64,000 nt of DNA, taken from positions 1,674,001-1,738,000 of the forward strand of contig NC_002678.2 of the NCBI RefSeq assembly GCF_000009625.1, in the 5' to 3' direction. Below, piece after piece: positions 50,482-58,602 of the stretch. Below the pieces are notes generated by a model. The model was not told where the DNA came from. It saw only the letters and a program-made list of their open reading frames with translations, and did no database searches. This stretch comes from Mesorhizobium japonicum MAFF 303099 (GTDB lineage: Bacteria; Pseudomonadota; Alphaproteobacteria; Rhizobiales; Rhizobiaceae). Position 1 is the stretch's first letter. Each line of letters begins with the position of its first letter. The translations under genes and the position numbers were made by a program.

Positions 50482-51164
50482 TTCAGTCTCCGCGTAGATG
50501 GCGGGAGCACCTGAGTTGGCTACCAAGCGTCCGTATGCCGTGGAAGGCGGACGACGTGGGGAGTGTACGCTTTCGTACAGAAATGGCGAGTCAATTCGTC
50601 GTGGGGAACGTTGCCGCCGCTTCATGGTTGTGCCTGCAAGGAGGCCGTCAAACCAACCCAGCGTTGTCGAGACCTTGCGGATTGTCAGGGGGCTCCTCGG
50701 TCTCGCGCGAAAGGCAGTCATCGATGCCCATCACCTGGAGGCAATGATGGAGATTGATACGCTGATGCAGGCCGCGTAGGCAGAGACGGACAGGCGGATT
50801 GCCGTCCTCGAACGGACCGCCCTGGCAACGAGATAGGCGCCTTCACGGGACCAGGCTGGCCTAGGTCCAATAAACTGCCTTTCCAACTAGCCGGCGGATT
50901 TTTCCGGAGAGCGCCCGAACATGGCGCACCGACAAGGGATATGTCGGTTTCGTACCAAGAGGCGCTTGGTACGTTTCCGACACTAACTTTGACGTCGATC
51001 TTTTCGTATGCGAGCGGCGAGAGGGAACGACGTGGATCGAATTCAGTGCCGCATTCCTAGGTCTTTTCGGTCCAGGCCCCTATATACGGGTTATCGTTCG
51101 CACGTAATCACGGGCGCGGACGGCTGGGAGTTCGGGTGGCTCTTGCCCTGCATTGGGCGGTGCT
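50482..51164. other. 683-bp stretch with a large dyad and no supported gene
   Basis: 50942-50982 is a near-perfect dyad: TGTCGG-TTT-CGTACCAAG-AGGCG-CTTGGTACG-TTT-CCGACA, with symmetric T/T mismatches inside each arm. It sits about 180 bp upstream of the Crp/Fnr-like gene. The rest has scattered short frames (for example 50498-50779) without convincing coding character. Confidence 0.55.
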
Positions 51165-51896
51165 ATGTCTGATCCCACATGGGACGGAAGTCCTCAATAC
51201 CGAAATGAACTGCTGCGATTCATGCCTGCGGATGATCTCGCATTGCTGGCGCCGCATATGCAGCGCTGCGCGTTGCCTGTGCGCATGATGCTGGTGACAC
51301 CCAATATCCCGATAGAGGCCGTCTATTTCATCGAACAGGGCATTGGTTCGGTGGTCGCCAGCACGGCGAGCGGCCATGATGCGGAGATTGGGTTCATCGG
51401 CTTCGAAGGCATGACCGGTTCCGCCCTGGTGATGGGAGATGACCGTGCCGCGCATGCCTGTTTTGTGCAGCTCGAAGGTGAAGCCATCCGCATCGATGCC
51501 GCCCCGTTCAACGCGGCCCTTGCGGCGAGCCCGACCTTGCGCCTGTTCCTGCTGCACTTCGTCAACACGCTGCACACCCAGACCGGCTGCACCGCGCTGG
51601 TCAACGCCAGGCTGAAACTCGAAGAGCGGCTGGCACGCTGGCTGCTGATGTGCGACGATCGGGTGCCGGGCGAGAGCCTCGCCATGACGCACGAATTCCT
51701 TTCCATCATGCTTGGCGTGCGGCGGCCGGGCGTCACGGTCGCCCTGCAATTGCTGGAAGGCCGCGCGCTGATCCGCTCGCGCCGTGGCGAGATCGTCATT
51801 CGCGACCGCGCCGGGCTGCTGGAACTCGCCAATGGCGGTTACGGCCAGGCCGAGGCCGAATATGCCAGGCTCATCGGTGAAATCATGCCAGGCTGA
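51165..51896 (+). CDS. Crp/Fnr-family transcriptional regulator
   Basis: 243 residues from ATG 51165. The cyclic-nucleotide-binding-like barrel spans about 20-130 (VYFIEQGIGSVVASTASGHDAEIGFIGFEGMTG). A Crp-type HTH follows (about 180-225: THEFLSIMLGVRRPGVTVALQLLEGRALIRSRRGEIVI). No iron-sulfur cysteine cluster of Fnr is visible. It belongs to the large rhizobial group that senses unknown signals. The C-terminal residues LIGEIMPG are encoded by the first unit of a 23-bp tandem repeat. Confidence 0.88.
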   Translation: MSDPTWDGSPQYRNELLRFMPADDLALLAPHMQRCALPVRMMLVTPNIPIEAVYFIEQGIGSVVASTASGHDAEIGFIGFEGMTGSALVMGDDRAAHACFVQLEGEAIRIDAAPFNAALAASPTLRLFLLHFVNTLHTQTGCTALVNARLKLEERLARWLLMCDDRVPGESLAMTHEFLSIMLGVRRPGVTVALQLLEGRALIRSRRGEIVIRDRAGLLELANGGYGQAEAEYARLIGEIMPG

Positions 51897-51985
51897 TCGG
51901 CGAGATCATGCCAGGCTGATCGGTGAGATCATGCCAGGCTGATCGGTGAGATCATGCCGGGCGGATCCGCGAGATCGTCTCTCGC
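51871..51985 (+). repeat. 23-bp tandem repeat across the crp-like gene stop
   Basis: Four near-identical units, based on TGATCGGTGAGATCATGC plus CAGGC, start at 51871, 51894, 51917 and 51940, with a decayed fifth unit at 51963-51985. Units 2-4 differ at one or two positions. The first unit encodes the last eight codons of the regulator gene; the TGA stop is the first three bases of unit 2. Because 23 is not a multiple of 3, later units are out of frame. Confidence 0.9.
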
Positions 51986-52106
51986 TGAGCGCCGCCCGAT
52001 CAAGGGCTCATGCCTGGGTGGTCGCCCTTAACATTTGATATTGAAGGCGGCTTCGGACGAGCGCTATGAAAACCGACGTTCCCCATTGCTTTCCAGGGAG
52101 GTTGCG

Positions 52107-52298
52107 ATGGATAACATGATGCCGAACGGCAAGGTCCGCCCTTGTGTGGAAGTGGTCGAGGCCTGCGGCGAATGGTTCGTCCGCGTGGTCGAGGAAGACC
52201 AGGAACTCACCCGATCTTTTGAGATTGAATCCTTTGCCCTGGCCTTCGCGGAAGGCCACAGGATGCGCCTGGGTCTTGCCGACTTCATACGGCTTTAG
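52107..52298 (+). CDS. Small hypothetical protein
   Basis: 63 residues from ATG 52107, with GGGAGG 6 nt upstream. MDNMMPNGKVRPCVEVVEACGEWFVRVVEEDQELTRSFE... suggests one small beta-sheet plus helix (ALAFAEGHRMRLGLADFIRL). No family recognised. Its stop overlaps the convergent gene's end by 14 bp. Confidence 0.6.
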   Translation: MDNMMPNGKVRPCVEVVEACGEWFVRVVEEDQELTRSFEIESFALAFAEGHRMRLGLADFIRL

Positions 52299-52467
52299 GG
52301 CCCTTCGGATTCAATATCCGGGCCTCGCGCAAAAGCGAGGTCCAGTTATGCGGCCCAAGGAAGGCCACAAGCTCGTGGGCCTGCGCCGTGGTGATGCCGG
52401 TTTCATTGACCAGACGGCGTACAGTGTCGTTCGTCGCAGCCGATAGCCTCTCGTGCTCGTCAACCAT
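52285..52467 (-). CDS. Small hypothetical protein
   Basis: 60 residues from the ATG at 52467. MVDEHERLSAATNDTVRRLVNETGITTAQAHELVAFLGPHNW... looks like a small helical domain ending in basic residues. No family recognised. A longer frame to 52554 exists, but the shorter start fits better. SD is only moderate. Confidence 0.5.
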   Translation of the reverse strand: MVDEHERLSAATNDTVRRLVNETGITTAQAHELVAFLGPHNWTSLLREARILNPKGPKAV

Positions 52468-52669
52468 TTTTCGGATGTCCCTTCCGTGCGACCCAACGGC
52501 TAGCCGCACGCAATGGTTCCTGGCCTGAACAAGGATTATCCCGCGGCTCCGCACCGCCGCGCACTATTGGCCGAAGGTCCCATTCGCGGCGCCGCGATGT
52601 TGTGCGAGATTGGCGCAATATAAGCGACTACTTGAATAATGGTTCGAACGGCTGTCGAGGGGCGGTGTC

Positions 52670-53413
52670 GTGCCAATTCGCAAGAATCTTGCCGCGAATC
52701 TGCGACGGCTGGTCAGCGGCCATGCGTCGGTGGCAGCGGTATGCCGCGGATTGAACATGAACCGCACCCAGTTCGAGCGCTATCTGCAAGGCAAGAGCGT
52801 GCCCAACCGGGCCACCGCCAGGCTGATCTGCACCTATTTCCGCATCGACGAGGATGATTTGTACCGCGCGCCGGAAGTCCCCGCGCCCGAACACAAGGCC
52901 CTGTTGCCGATCCACCAGACGCTCTACGAGAACATGGTGCGCGGCCCGGCTCCCGCGGTCGCCGGCGGCACCTATTTCACCTACTTCACGGTTCCCGACC
53001 GTCCCGACCTGCTGGTGCGGTCAGTTACCTTCGTGCGGCGCGAGGCCGAGCTGGTGACCTTCAGGCGCGTCACACGCTGGGCCGAGGGCCATCGCCAGGG
53101 CGGAGCGCGGGTGCTCGGCTGGCATTATGGCGTGGCGATCTCACGCCTGAACTGGATCTATTTCGCCGGCATCAACCGCCGCCAGACCAGGGAGCCGTCG
53201 GTGATGACCGTGCAATGGGCACCCTTCTCGGACCCGGTTCTGGTCGGCAAAGCCTTCGTCCTGACCGGTTCGGGACCGGCCTGCGTGTCGGTCATCATGC
53301 GCCAGGAAGTCGGCAGGATCAGCCTCAGGCAGGTGCTGGGGATGTGCCGACCCGTCAGCCTAGATGACCCGCGCCTCGACCAGCTTGTGGCCAGCCTTGT
53401 GCGCGAAGGCTAG
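52670..53413 (+). CDS. XRE-type HTH protein with sensory C-domain
   Basis: 247 residues from GTG 52670. An HTH of the Cro/XRE type (about 4-62: NLAANLRRLVSGHASVAAVCRGLNMNRTQFERYLQGKSVPNRATARLIC) precedes a C-terminal domain of unknown fold (about 85-240) with aromatic-rich beta segments (GTYFTYFTVPDRPDLLVRSVTF; GVAISRLNWIYFAGINRR). Probably a ligand-responsive regulator; ligand unknown. Transcribed in the same direction as the GntR gene 50 bp downstream. Confidence 0.78.
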   Translation: MPIRKNLAANLRRLVSGHASVAAVCRGLNMNRTQFERYLQGKSVPNRATARLICTYFRIDEDDLYRAPEVPAPEHKALLPIHQTLYENMVRGPAPAVAGGTYFTYFTVPDRPDLLVRSVTFVRREAELVTFRRVTRWAEGHRQGGARVLGWHYGVAISRLNWIYFAGINRRQTREPSVMTVQWAPFSDPVLVGKAFVLTGSGPACVSVIMRQEVGRISLRQVLGMCRPVSLDDPRLDQLVASLVREG

Positions 53414-53463
53414 AGTGCCGTCCCGAACCAACAGACATTGGCCCGGGCTAACAGGGATCCGCG

Positions 53464-54135
53464 ATGCTCAACAGCTTCGACTATGGCGGCAAGGAAGCCG
53501 ATACCGTGCATGCGCTGGAGGAGGACATCATCTTCGGCCGGCTGGCGCCCGGCACGCGCCTGGTCGAGGATGTGCTCTTGGCCCGCTTCCCGGTGTCGCG
53601 CCACACAATCCGCCAGGCGCTGTACCAATTGGAGAGGCTGGGAATCGTCACGCGCGAGCGCAACAAGGGCGCCATGGTGCGCCGGCTCTCGCCGGAGGAG
53701 GTGCGACAGATCTACGAAGTGCGCGAAATGCTGCAGCGCCAGGCCGCGCTGATGATCCCGCTGCCGGTCAGCGAGGCGCTGATCGCGCAACTGGAGGAGA
53801 TCCACCGCATCTACAGCGGCCATGTCGACGCAGGCTATCTCAGGGGCATCCACGAGGCCAATGACCGCTTCCACCTCACCATGTTCTCGGCCTGCGGCAA
53901 TGCCTATCTGGTCTCCTCGATCGAACACTATATGCGCCTCAGCCTGCCGGTTCGGGCCAACTCGCTGGCCGACCGGGAAAAGCTCGACGTCTCGCGCCAG
54001 CACCACGCGATGATGATCGAGGCGCTGAAGCGCCGGGACAATTGGGTGCTGGCGCAGCTCTGCGTCGACCATCTGCAGCCGAGCAAGGTGTTTTATCTCC
54101 AGGAGATCGAGACGGCGCCGGCAGCCACCGGCTAG
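53464..54135 (+). CDS. GntR-family regulator (FCD/FadR type)
   Basis: 223 residues. Winged HTH (about 15-75: EEDIIFGRLAPGTRLVEDVLLARFPVSRHTIRQALYQLE) and a helical FCD ligand domain (about 80-205), with EVREMLQRQAALM, FHLTMFSACGNAYL and SRQHHAMMIEALKRR providing the metal-coordinating Asp/His residues. Members control organic-acid or amino-acid catabolism. Target genes not identifiable from the neighbours. Confidence 0.88.
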   Translation: MLNSFDYGGKEADTVHALEEDIIFGRLAPGTRLVEDVLLARFPVSRHTIRQALYQLERLGIVTRERNKGAMVRRLSPEEVRQIYEVREMLQRQAALMIPLPVSEALIAQLEEIHRIYSGHVDAGYLRGIHEANDRFHLTMFSACGNAYLVSSIEHYMRLSLPVRANSLADREKLDVSRQHHAMMIEALKRRDNWVLAQLCVDHLQPSKVFYLQEIETAPAATG

Positions 54136-54201
54136 CTGAAGCAACGACCATGCGTCCGTAATGGCGCAAAGGGAACAAGGAGATAGTCGCCGAACGCTCG
54201 C

Positions 54202-55206
54202 CTATCTGACCTTGACGACGACCTTGCCCTTGGCACGCCCCGCTTCGACGTAGGCCAATGCCTCGTTCGTCTTCTCGAACGGAAAAATCCGATCGATGAC
54301 AGGGCGTATGAAGCCGGATTCGATGCGCGAGGTGATCTCGCCCAGCTGATCGCCCTGCGCCCACATGAACAGGAAAGAATATCCGACACCGGCACGTCTG
54401 GCCTTGCTGCGTATGCCGCGGCTCAGCAGGCGCAGGACTAGCTTCAGGACCATGTTCAGCTTCTGCTTTCCGGCAAAATCGGGATCCGGCGGGCCGGAAA
54501 TGGAGATGAGTTTCCCGCCCGGCTTCAGCACATGCAGCGATTTTTCGAGCGTTTTGGCGTCCTGGCTGTTCAGGACGACGTCGTAGCCTTGCAGGATTTT
54601 CTCGAAATCGTCTTTCTTGTAGTCGATGACGATATCGGCTCCGAGACCTTTCACCAGATCGGCATTCGCCGCGCTCGCCGTCGTCGCGACGGTCGCGCCG
54701 AGATGCTTCGCCAGTTGGATGGCGAAGGTCCCCACTCCGCCCGAGCCGGCCTGGATAAACACCTTCTGGCCCTTCTTCAGCCCGGCTGTCTCGACCAGCA
54801 CCTGCCAGGCGGTCAGGCCCACCAGCGGGATCGAGGCGGCTTCTTCCATGCTGAGGTTTTTTGGCTTCAGCGCCACGTCGGCTTCATCCATGGCGATGGA
54901 TTGGGCAAACGTGCCGATCCGCCCGTCGCGCGACCGCGCATAGACTTCGTCACCGAGCTTGAATTTGCGAGCTTTCGATCCGGCCCGCACGACGATCCCT
55001 GCCACGTCATGGCCCAGGATGAACGGCGGGCGATAGGGCAATATCGGCTTGAACTCCCCATCCCGAAGCTTGGAATCGAGAAGGTTCACCCCGGCGGCGT
55101 GAATTTCGACCAGGACATCATTGTCCCGCAACTCGGGTTCCGGCATCTCGGCGAGCCGCAGGGCGCCCTTCTTTTGATACTTGTCGACAACAAAGGCTTT
55201 CATCAT
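54202..55206 (-). CDS. Zinc-independent MDR alcohol dehydrogenase/quinone reductase
   Basis: 334 residues. GHDVAGIVVRAGSKARKFKLGDEVYA is the GroES-like N-domain and VFIQAGSGGVGTFAIQLAKHLGATVATT the NADPH-binding Rossmann motif. Structural-zinc cysteines are absent, so it belongs to the quinone-reductase/enoyl-reductase-like MDR group. The C-terminal end GRAKGKVVVKV is typical. It lies 121 bp downstream of the SDR gene on the same strand and may share its TetR control. Confidence 0.88.
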   Translation of the reverse strand: MMKAFVVDKYQKKGALRLAEMPEPELRDNDVLVEIHAAGVNLLDSKLRDGEFKPILPYRPPFILGHDVAGIVVRAGSKARKFKLGDEVYARSRDGRIGTFAQSIAMDEADVALKPKNLSMEEAASIPLVGLTAWQVLVETAGLKKGQKVFIQAGSGGVGTFAIQLAKHLGATVATTASAANADLVKGLGADIVIDYKKDDFEKILQGYDVVLNSQDAKTLEKSLHVLKPGGKLISISGPPDPDFAGKQKLNMVLKLVLRLLSRGIRSKARRAGVGYSFLFMWAQGDQLGEITSRIESGFIRPVIDRIFPFEKTNEALAYVEAGRAKGKVVVKVR

Positions 55207-55327
55207 GATCGCTTTCTAATGGTTTTCGGTGGCCGGCACGAACTGGCAAGCCGCAAGGCGTCGCTGGTCGCACTCGCGGATACGCCGGACAAGATCGGCG
55301 ATGTTGCTGTTAAATCCGCGGCTTCAT

Positions 55328-56143
55328 TCAGACAGGCAGGCGAAATTGCTTGCGCAAGATTTTGTCGAACATCCCTGTCGGCGCGAACCGGCGCAGCATG
55401 CTTACCTGCCGCGCTGCCTTGCCGGCGGTGTAGCGCCGCAGCGGATGCCGGTCGGTCGCAGCCCGCAGAACCACCTTCGCCACCACTTCCGGCAGATCGG
55501 CCTTGGGCATCACGTCGCGAAGCAATGCCTCCAAACCGGCCCGCGCCTCATCATATACCTTCATGACGGAATCGGGCTCGAATCCGTTCTGGTCGAACAC
55601 GGTGCGCACGAATGCCGGTTCGATGACCGAAACGCGAATATTGAAGGCGCGAACCTCATGGTCGAGCGATTCCGAATAGCCTTCAAGCGCGTGCTTGACG
55701 GCTGAATAATGGGCCGAGTACGGCGCAGGGACCAGCCCCAGGATCGAGCCGATATTGACGATGCGCCCCTCGCCCAGCCGCCGCATCGACGGCAGCACCG
55801 CGTTGGTCATCCGCATGACGCCAAAGAGGTTGACGTCGAACAGCGCCTGCGACTGCGAGACCGAGGACTCTTCCGCGCCTCCCAGCAGCCCGATACCGGC
55901 ATTGTTGACCAACAGGTCTATCCGGCCGGTCTTGCCGAGGACAGTTGAGACAAGGGACGCTACAGACGCGTCGTCGGTGACGTCGCAAACCAGCATCGAT
56001 ATCCCGTTCGAGCTCTGGCCGGATGCCTTGCGGCTGGTGCCGAAGACAGTGAAGCCGGCGCGTGCCAAAATCTCGGCGCTGGCACGGCCAATACCTGAGG
56101 AGGCGCCGGTCACGATCGCGGTCTTTCCCGAATTCCGGTTCAT
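55328..56143 (-). CDS. Short-chain dehydrogenase/reductase
   Basis: 271 residues. TGASSGIG (cofactor), NNAG (about 87), the Ser in NIGSILG and YSAVK as YxxxK are all present. The C-terminal extension (FAPTGMFDKILRKQFRLPV) is typical of oxidoreductases related to retinol/ketoreductase SDRs. Divergent from the TetR regulator with two operator-like sites between, so it is probably inducible by the TetR ligand. It precedes the MDR dehydrogenase. Confidence 0.9.
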   Translation of the reverse strand: MNRNSGKTAIVTGASSGIGRASAEILARAGFTVFGTSRKASGQSSNGISMLVCDVTDDASVASLVSTVLGKTGRIDLLVNNAGIGLLGGAEESSVSQSQALFDVNLFGVMRMTNAVLPSMRRLGEGRIVNIGSILGLVPAPYSAHYSAVKHALEGYSESLDHEVRAFNIRVSVIEPAFVRTVFDQNGFEPDSVMKVYDEARAGLEALLRDVMPKADLPEVVAKVVLRAATDRHPLRRYTAGKAARQVSMLRRFAPTGMFDKILRKQFRLPV

Positions 56144-56190
56144 TGTGAAGGCTCCAAACGTAAGAGGTCTTGCCTGCGATCGGCGATTGA

Positions 56191-56224
56191 ATTATGATCG
56201 TAATATCACATTATGCTCATAATG
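56191..56224. promoter_or_regulatory. TetR-type operator pair
   Basis: CATTATGCTCATAATG (56209-56224) is a perfect 16-bp palindrome. The adjacent ATTATGATCGTAAT (56191-56204) is palindromic at 12 of 14 positions and shares the ATTATG half-site. Both lie between the divergent SDR and TetR genes and overlap the expected promoter region. Binding by the neighbouring TetR protein is inferred. Confidence 0.7.
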
Positions 56225-56250
56225 CAATAGGGAAATGAGAAGGAACCATC

Positions 56251-56838
56251 ATGCGCTATGACAAGGGCCGGAAGGACGCATCACGCAGCCGGATCATGGA
56301 GGTGGCTTCGCACCGCTTCCGAGGTGACGGCATCGCCGCGTCCGGATTGGCCAGCATCATGAGCGACGCCGGGATGACGAATGGCGCCTTCTATCCGCAC
56401 TTCCAGTCAAAGGCCGACCTCGTCCGCGAGAGCATGGCATCGGCACTGGAGACCCAGTCGCAGCAATTGCAGCAGGCACTGGCCTCAGGCGGCCTGGAAC
56501 TGGCGATGGCGATGTATCTGTCGCCCGAGCACCGGGATCATCCGCAGACCGGCTGTGCTTCCGCCGCGCTGTTGCCGGAAATCGCGCGACAACCGCCCGA
56601 GACGCGCTCCCTCTACACCGAAAAGCTGCTGACCCTGGTGCACCAGTTGGCCAAGGACCTGCCGCCGCGCACCCGCGATCCCGAAGGCGTGGCGTTGGGT
56701 GTCTTCGCTGCGCTCATCGGCGCCCTTCAATTGGCCCGAGCGGTGGAGGGAACGGAATTGTCGGACCGCATCCTGGCGGCGGGCGCGGATGCGGCGCGTG
56801 CGCTGACCCAGCCGAGGCAGAAGGATGAAGCATCCTAG
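56251..56838 (+). CDS. TetR-family transcriptional regulator
   Basis: 195 residues. The N-terminal HTH (about 10-60) reads SRIMEVASHRFRGDGIAASGLASIMSDAGMTNGAFYPHFQSKADL, the TetR signature. The ligand domain (about 75-190) is helical with QTGCASAALLPEIARQPPETR. It probably represses itself and the divergent SDR via the sites at 56191-56224. The ligand is unknown, possibly an aldehyde or quinone given the two reductase genes. Confidence 0.88.
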   Translation: MRYDKGRKDASRSRIMEVASHRFRGDGIAASGLASIMSDAGMTNGAFYPHFQSKADLVRESMASALETQSQQLQQALASGGLELAMAMYLSPEHRDHPQTGCASAALLPEIARQPPETRSLYTEKLLTLVHQLAKDLPPRTRDPEGVALGVFAALIGALQLARAVEGTELSDRILAAGADAARALTQPRQKDEAS

Positions 56839-56883
56839 AGCCGTTGACGATCAGCTACTGCCTCGAAGTGTCGACGACAGAAG

Positions 56884-57048
56884 GTCAGAACCGACCGGCG
56901 GCGAAAGGCGCAAGTCTTTCGCTGTTGGGCCGCCGGCCGGCGATGAGGTCGCCAACCAGCCGCGCGGTGATAGCCGAGAGCGTCAGCCCGAGATGGCCAT
57001 GGCCGAAGGCGTAGAACCTGCTGGCCCGACGCGGCCAGGGCCGCCGGG
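56884..57048 (-). pseudogene. C-terminal remnant of a D-amino-acid dehydrogenase-like gene
   Basis: Translating the minus strand from about 57048 to the stop at 56884 gives RASRFYAFGHGHLGLTLSAI, then ITARLVGDLIAGRRPNSERL and a final AGRF. This is the conserved C-terminus of DadA-type FAD-binding oxidoreductases, where FYAFGHGHLGLT contacts the flavin. Nothing upstream continues the protein in any frame, so only about 50 residues remain. No start codon or SD supports expression. Confidence 0.65.
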
Positions 57049-57508
57049 CAGCAGGCGGCTGAGACCCGCCATCGGCGGCAGCCGGCGCGAAAAACGGTGA
57101 AACTTTTCGCGCGCCGTTCCCGTTGCTTTGGGGATCGCCTCGCAGGCGATCGCAGACCTCCGATCAATGCCTCGCCGGTCCTGCCGGTGGGGCCTTTTCG
57201 AGGCTGACGGCGCGGAACAATCAGACAGCCGGGAAGTTTTCAAATCGCCGGACGCCGCGATGTCCGGCCGATCCCGGCGCTGGCCACCGTTCACGCCAAC
57301 GGTGGGTTGTTGCGCAGCAATCCGACAGCAAAAAGAACTTTCGCTTGGGCATACGAGTGAAAAACGGGAAAGATTCAAGCTTTCGCATGACATATTTTAG
57401 AAAGCTGAGTTCGTTTCGCTCCGACAATTGGAACTTTTACCCAAATCCTCCCGTTACGCCCTTGATCGTTGCTTAGACGGTCACAAAGCAACAGGGAAGG
57501 ATCCTATT
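57049..57508. other. 460-bp stretch without a supported gene
   Basis: It lies upstream of the small secreted protein at 57509. The stretch at 57330-57430 is AT-richer and holds the likely promoter for that gene. No recognisable protein on either strand; some of it may be further decayed sequence of the lost oxidoreductase gene. Confidence 0.4.
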
Positions 57509-57817
57509 ATGAAAATCAAGATGATCTGCCTTGGCGCCATGGCGCTTTCGATGGTCGCCGGCTCGGCTCTCGCCGCATCGGGCAGCAGCGGCACGTCCGC
57601 TCTCGACGATCCGGCCAAGATGCAGCCCTTCTACACGGACTCCACCATGAAGAAGATGCGCAGCAATGATGAGTTCATCAAGGCCTGGAAAGCGCTGACG
57701 CCCGAAGACCAGAAGATGATGATGACGGCCTGCGAGGATGAGGCCAAGAACGCCAATGCAACCAACAGCCATCCGGAATTCTGCAGCAGCGTGAAGGCCA
57801 ACGGCGGCAGCAAGTAA
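57509..57817 (+). CDS. Small exported hypothetical protein
   Basis: 102 residues from ATG 57509, with GGGAAGG upstream. A signal peptide (MKIKMICLGAMALSMVAGSALA) precedes a small acidic domain with MKKMRSNDEFIKAWKALTPEDQKMMMTACEDEAKN and two cysteines. The pattern of a helical, EF-hand-poor periplasmic protein recurs in rhizobia as hypothetical. A terminator follows at 57841-57866. Confidence 0.75.
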   Translation: MKIKMICLGAMALSMVAGSALAASGSSGTSALDDPAKMQPFYTDSTMKKMRSNDEFIKAWKALTPEDQKMMMTACEDEAKNANATNSHPEFCSSVKANGGSK

Positions 57818-57840
57818 ACGCGCCCGCCACGACCATGCAA

Positions 57841-57866
57841 ACAGCCCCGCACGCGGGGCTGTTTTG
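57841..57866 (+). terminator. Rho-independent terminator
   Basis: ACAGCCCCG (57841-57849) pairs with CGGGGCTGT (57854-57862) across a 4-nt loop, followed by TTTG. It begins 24 bp after the stop of the small exported protein. Confidence 0.85.
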
Positions 57867-57952
57867 TCAGTGGACGACCAGCCCTCGGTCGCCATCGCCC
57901 TTGCCGCCCGAGCGCGCCCTCGGCCATAATCCGCCATTCCGCGGAGACACCG

Positions 57953-58450
57953 ATGTCGCTCAGCCCCTTGCTCAATGCCTCGCCCGTCATCCAGCTCCAC
58001 GCGCTGATCGCCATCGCCGCGCTGTTGCTCGGCGCGGTGCAGCTCTGGCGCACCAAGGGCGACCGGCTGCACCGCGCGCTTGGCCGCGTCTGGGTGGCAC
58101 TGATGGCGACGGTCGCCGGCTCCGGCCTGTTCATCTGGACGATCCGGCTGTGGGGGCCGTTCAGCCCGATCCACCTTCTGTCACTGTTCGTGCTGGCGAT
58201 GCTGTGGCGCGGCGTGCGCGCCGCGCGCGGCGGCAACATTGCCGCCCACCGCCGCATCATGCAGGGCACCTACATTTTCGGCCTGATCGTCACCGGGCTT
58301 TTGACCTTCATTCCCGGCCGCACCATGTATGCCGTCGCCTTCGGCCCGCAGGGCGCGACACCACAGAAGCTGGCGATCTTCGCCGCTTTGGTCATCCTCG
58401 CGGCAGCGGCCGGCCTCTATGCCGCGCGTGGTGCGCGGGTGCCAGGCTAA
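57953..58450 (+). CDS. DUF2306 membrane protein
   Basis: 165 residues from ATG 57953, with GGAGA upstream. Four hydrophobic helices, including VIQLHALIAIAALLLGAVQLW, VWVALMATVAGSGLFIWTI, YIFGLIVTGLLTFIP and LAIFAALVILAAAAGLYAA. HRALGRVWV and AHRRIMQGTYIFGLIV are the conserved DUF2306 stretches. Inner membrane, unknown function. The following acyltransferase gene starts 152 bp downstream. Confidence 0.85.
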   Translation: MSLSPLLNASPVIQLHALIAIAALLLGAVQLWRTKGDRLHRALGRVWVALMATVAGSGLFIWTIRLWGPFSPIHLLSLFVLAMLWRGVRAARGGNIAAHRRIMQGTYIFGLIVTGLLTFIPGRTMYAVAFGPQGATPQKLAIFAALVILAAAAGLYAARGARVPG

Positions 58451-58602
58451 GTGTCAGCCTATCCCGGCGGAGCCTCGGTATCCCGCCCTTTCCGACCGCC
58501 TCCTTGTTCTGGCCATGTTGCACTGCGAAAAGCATGTTGCATTGCGATTTCGGCCGGTCGGGCCGAGACGCGGGGCGGGCTGGGCGCAACGAAGGAGCTG
58601 TC

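Noticed and set aside
50498..50779. Short frame in the 50.5-51 kb gap
   Set aside because: The composition does not resemble a protein and the start has no SD; the region is better described as intergenic.
57835..58602. Upstream extension of the acyltransferase frame
   Set aside because: The extra 256 codons overlap the DUF2306 gene in another frame; the GTG at 58603 with GAAGGAG is a good start.
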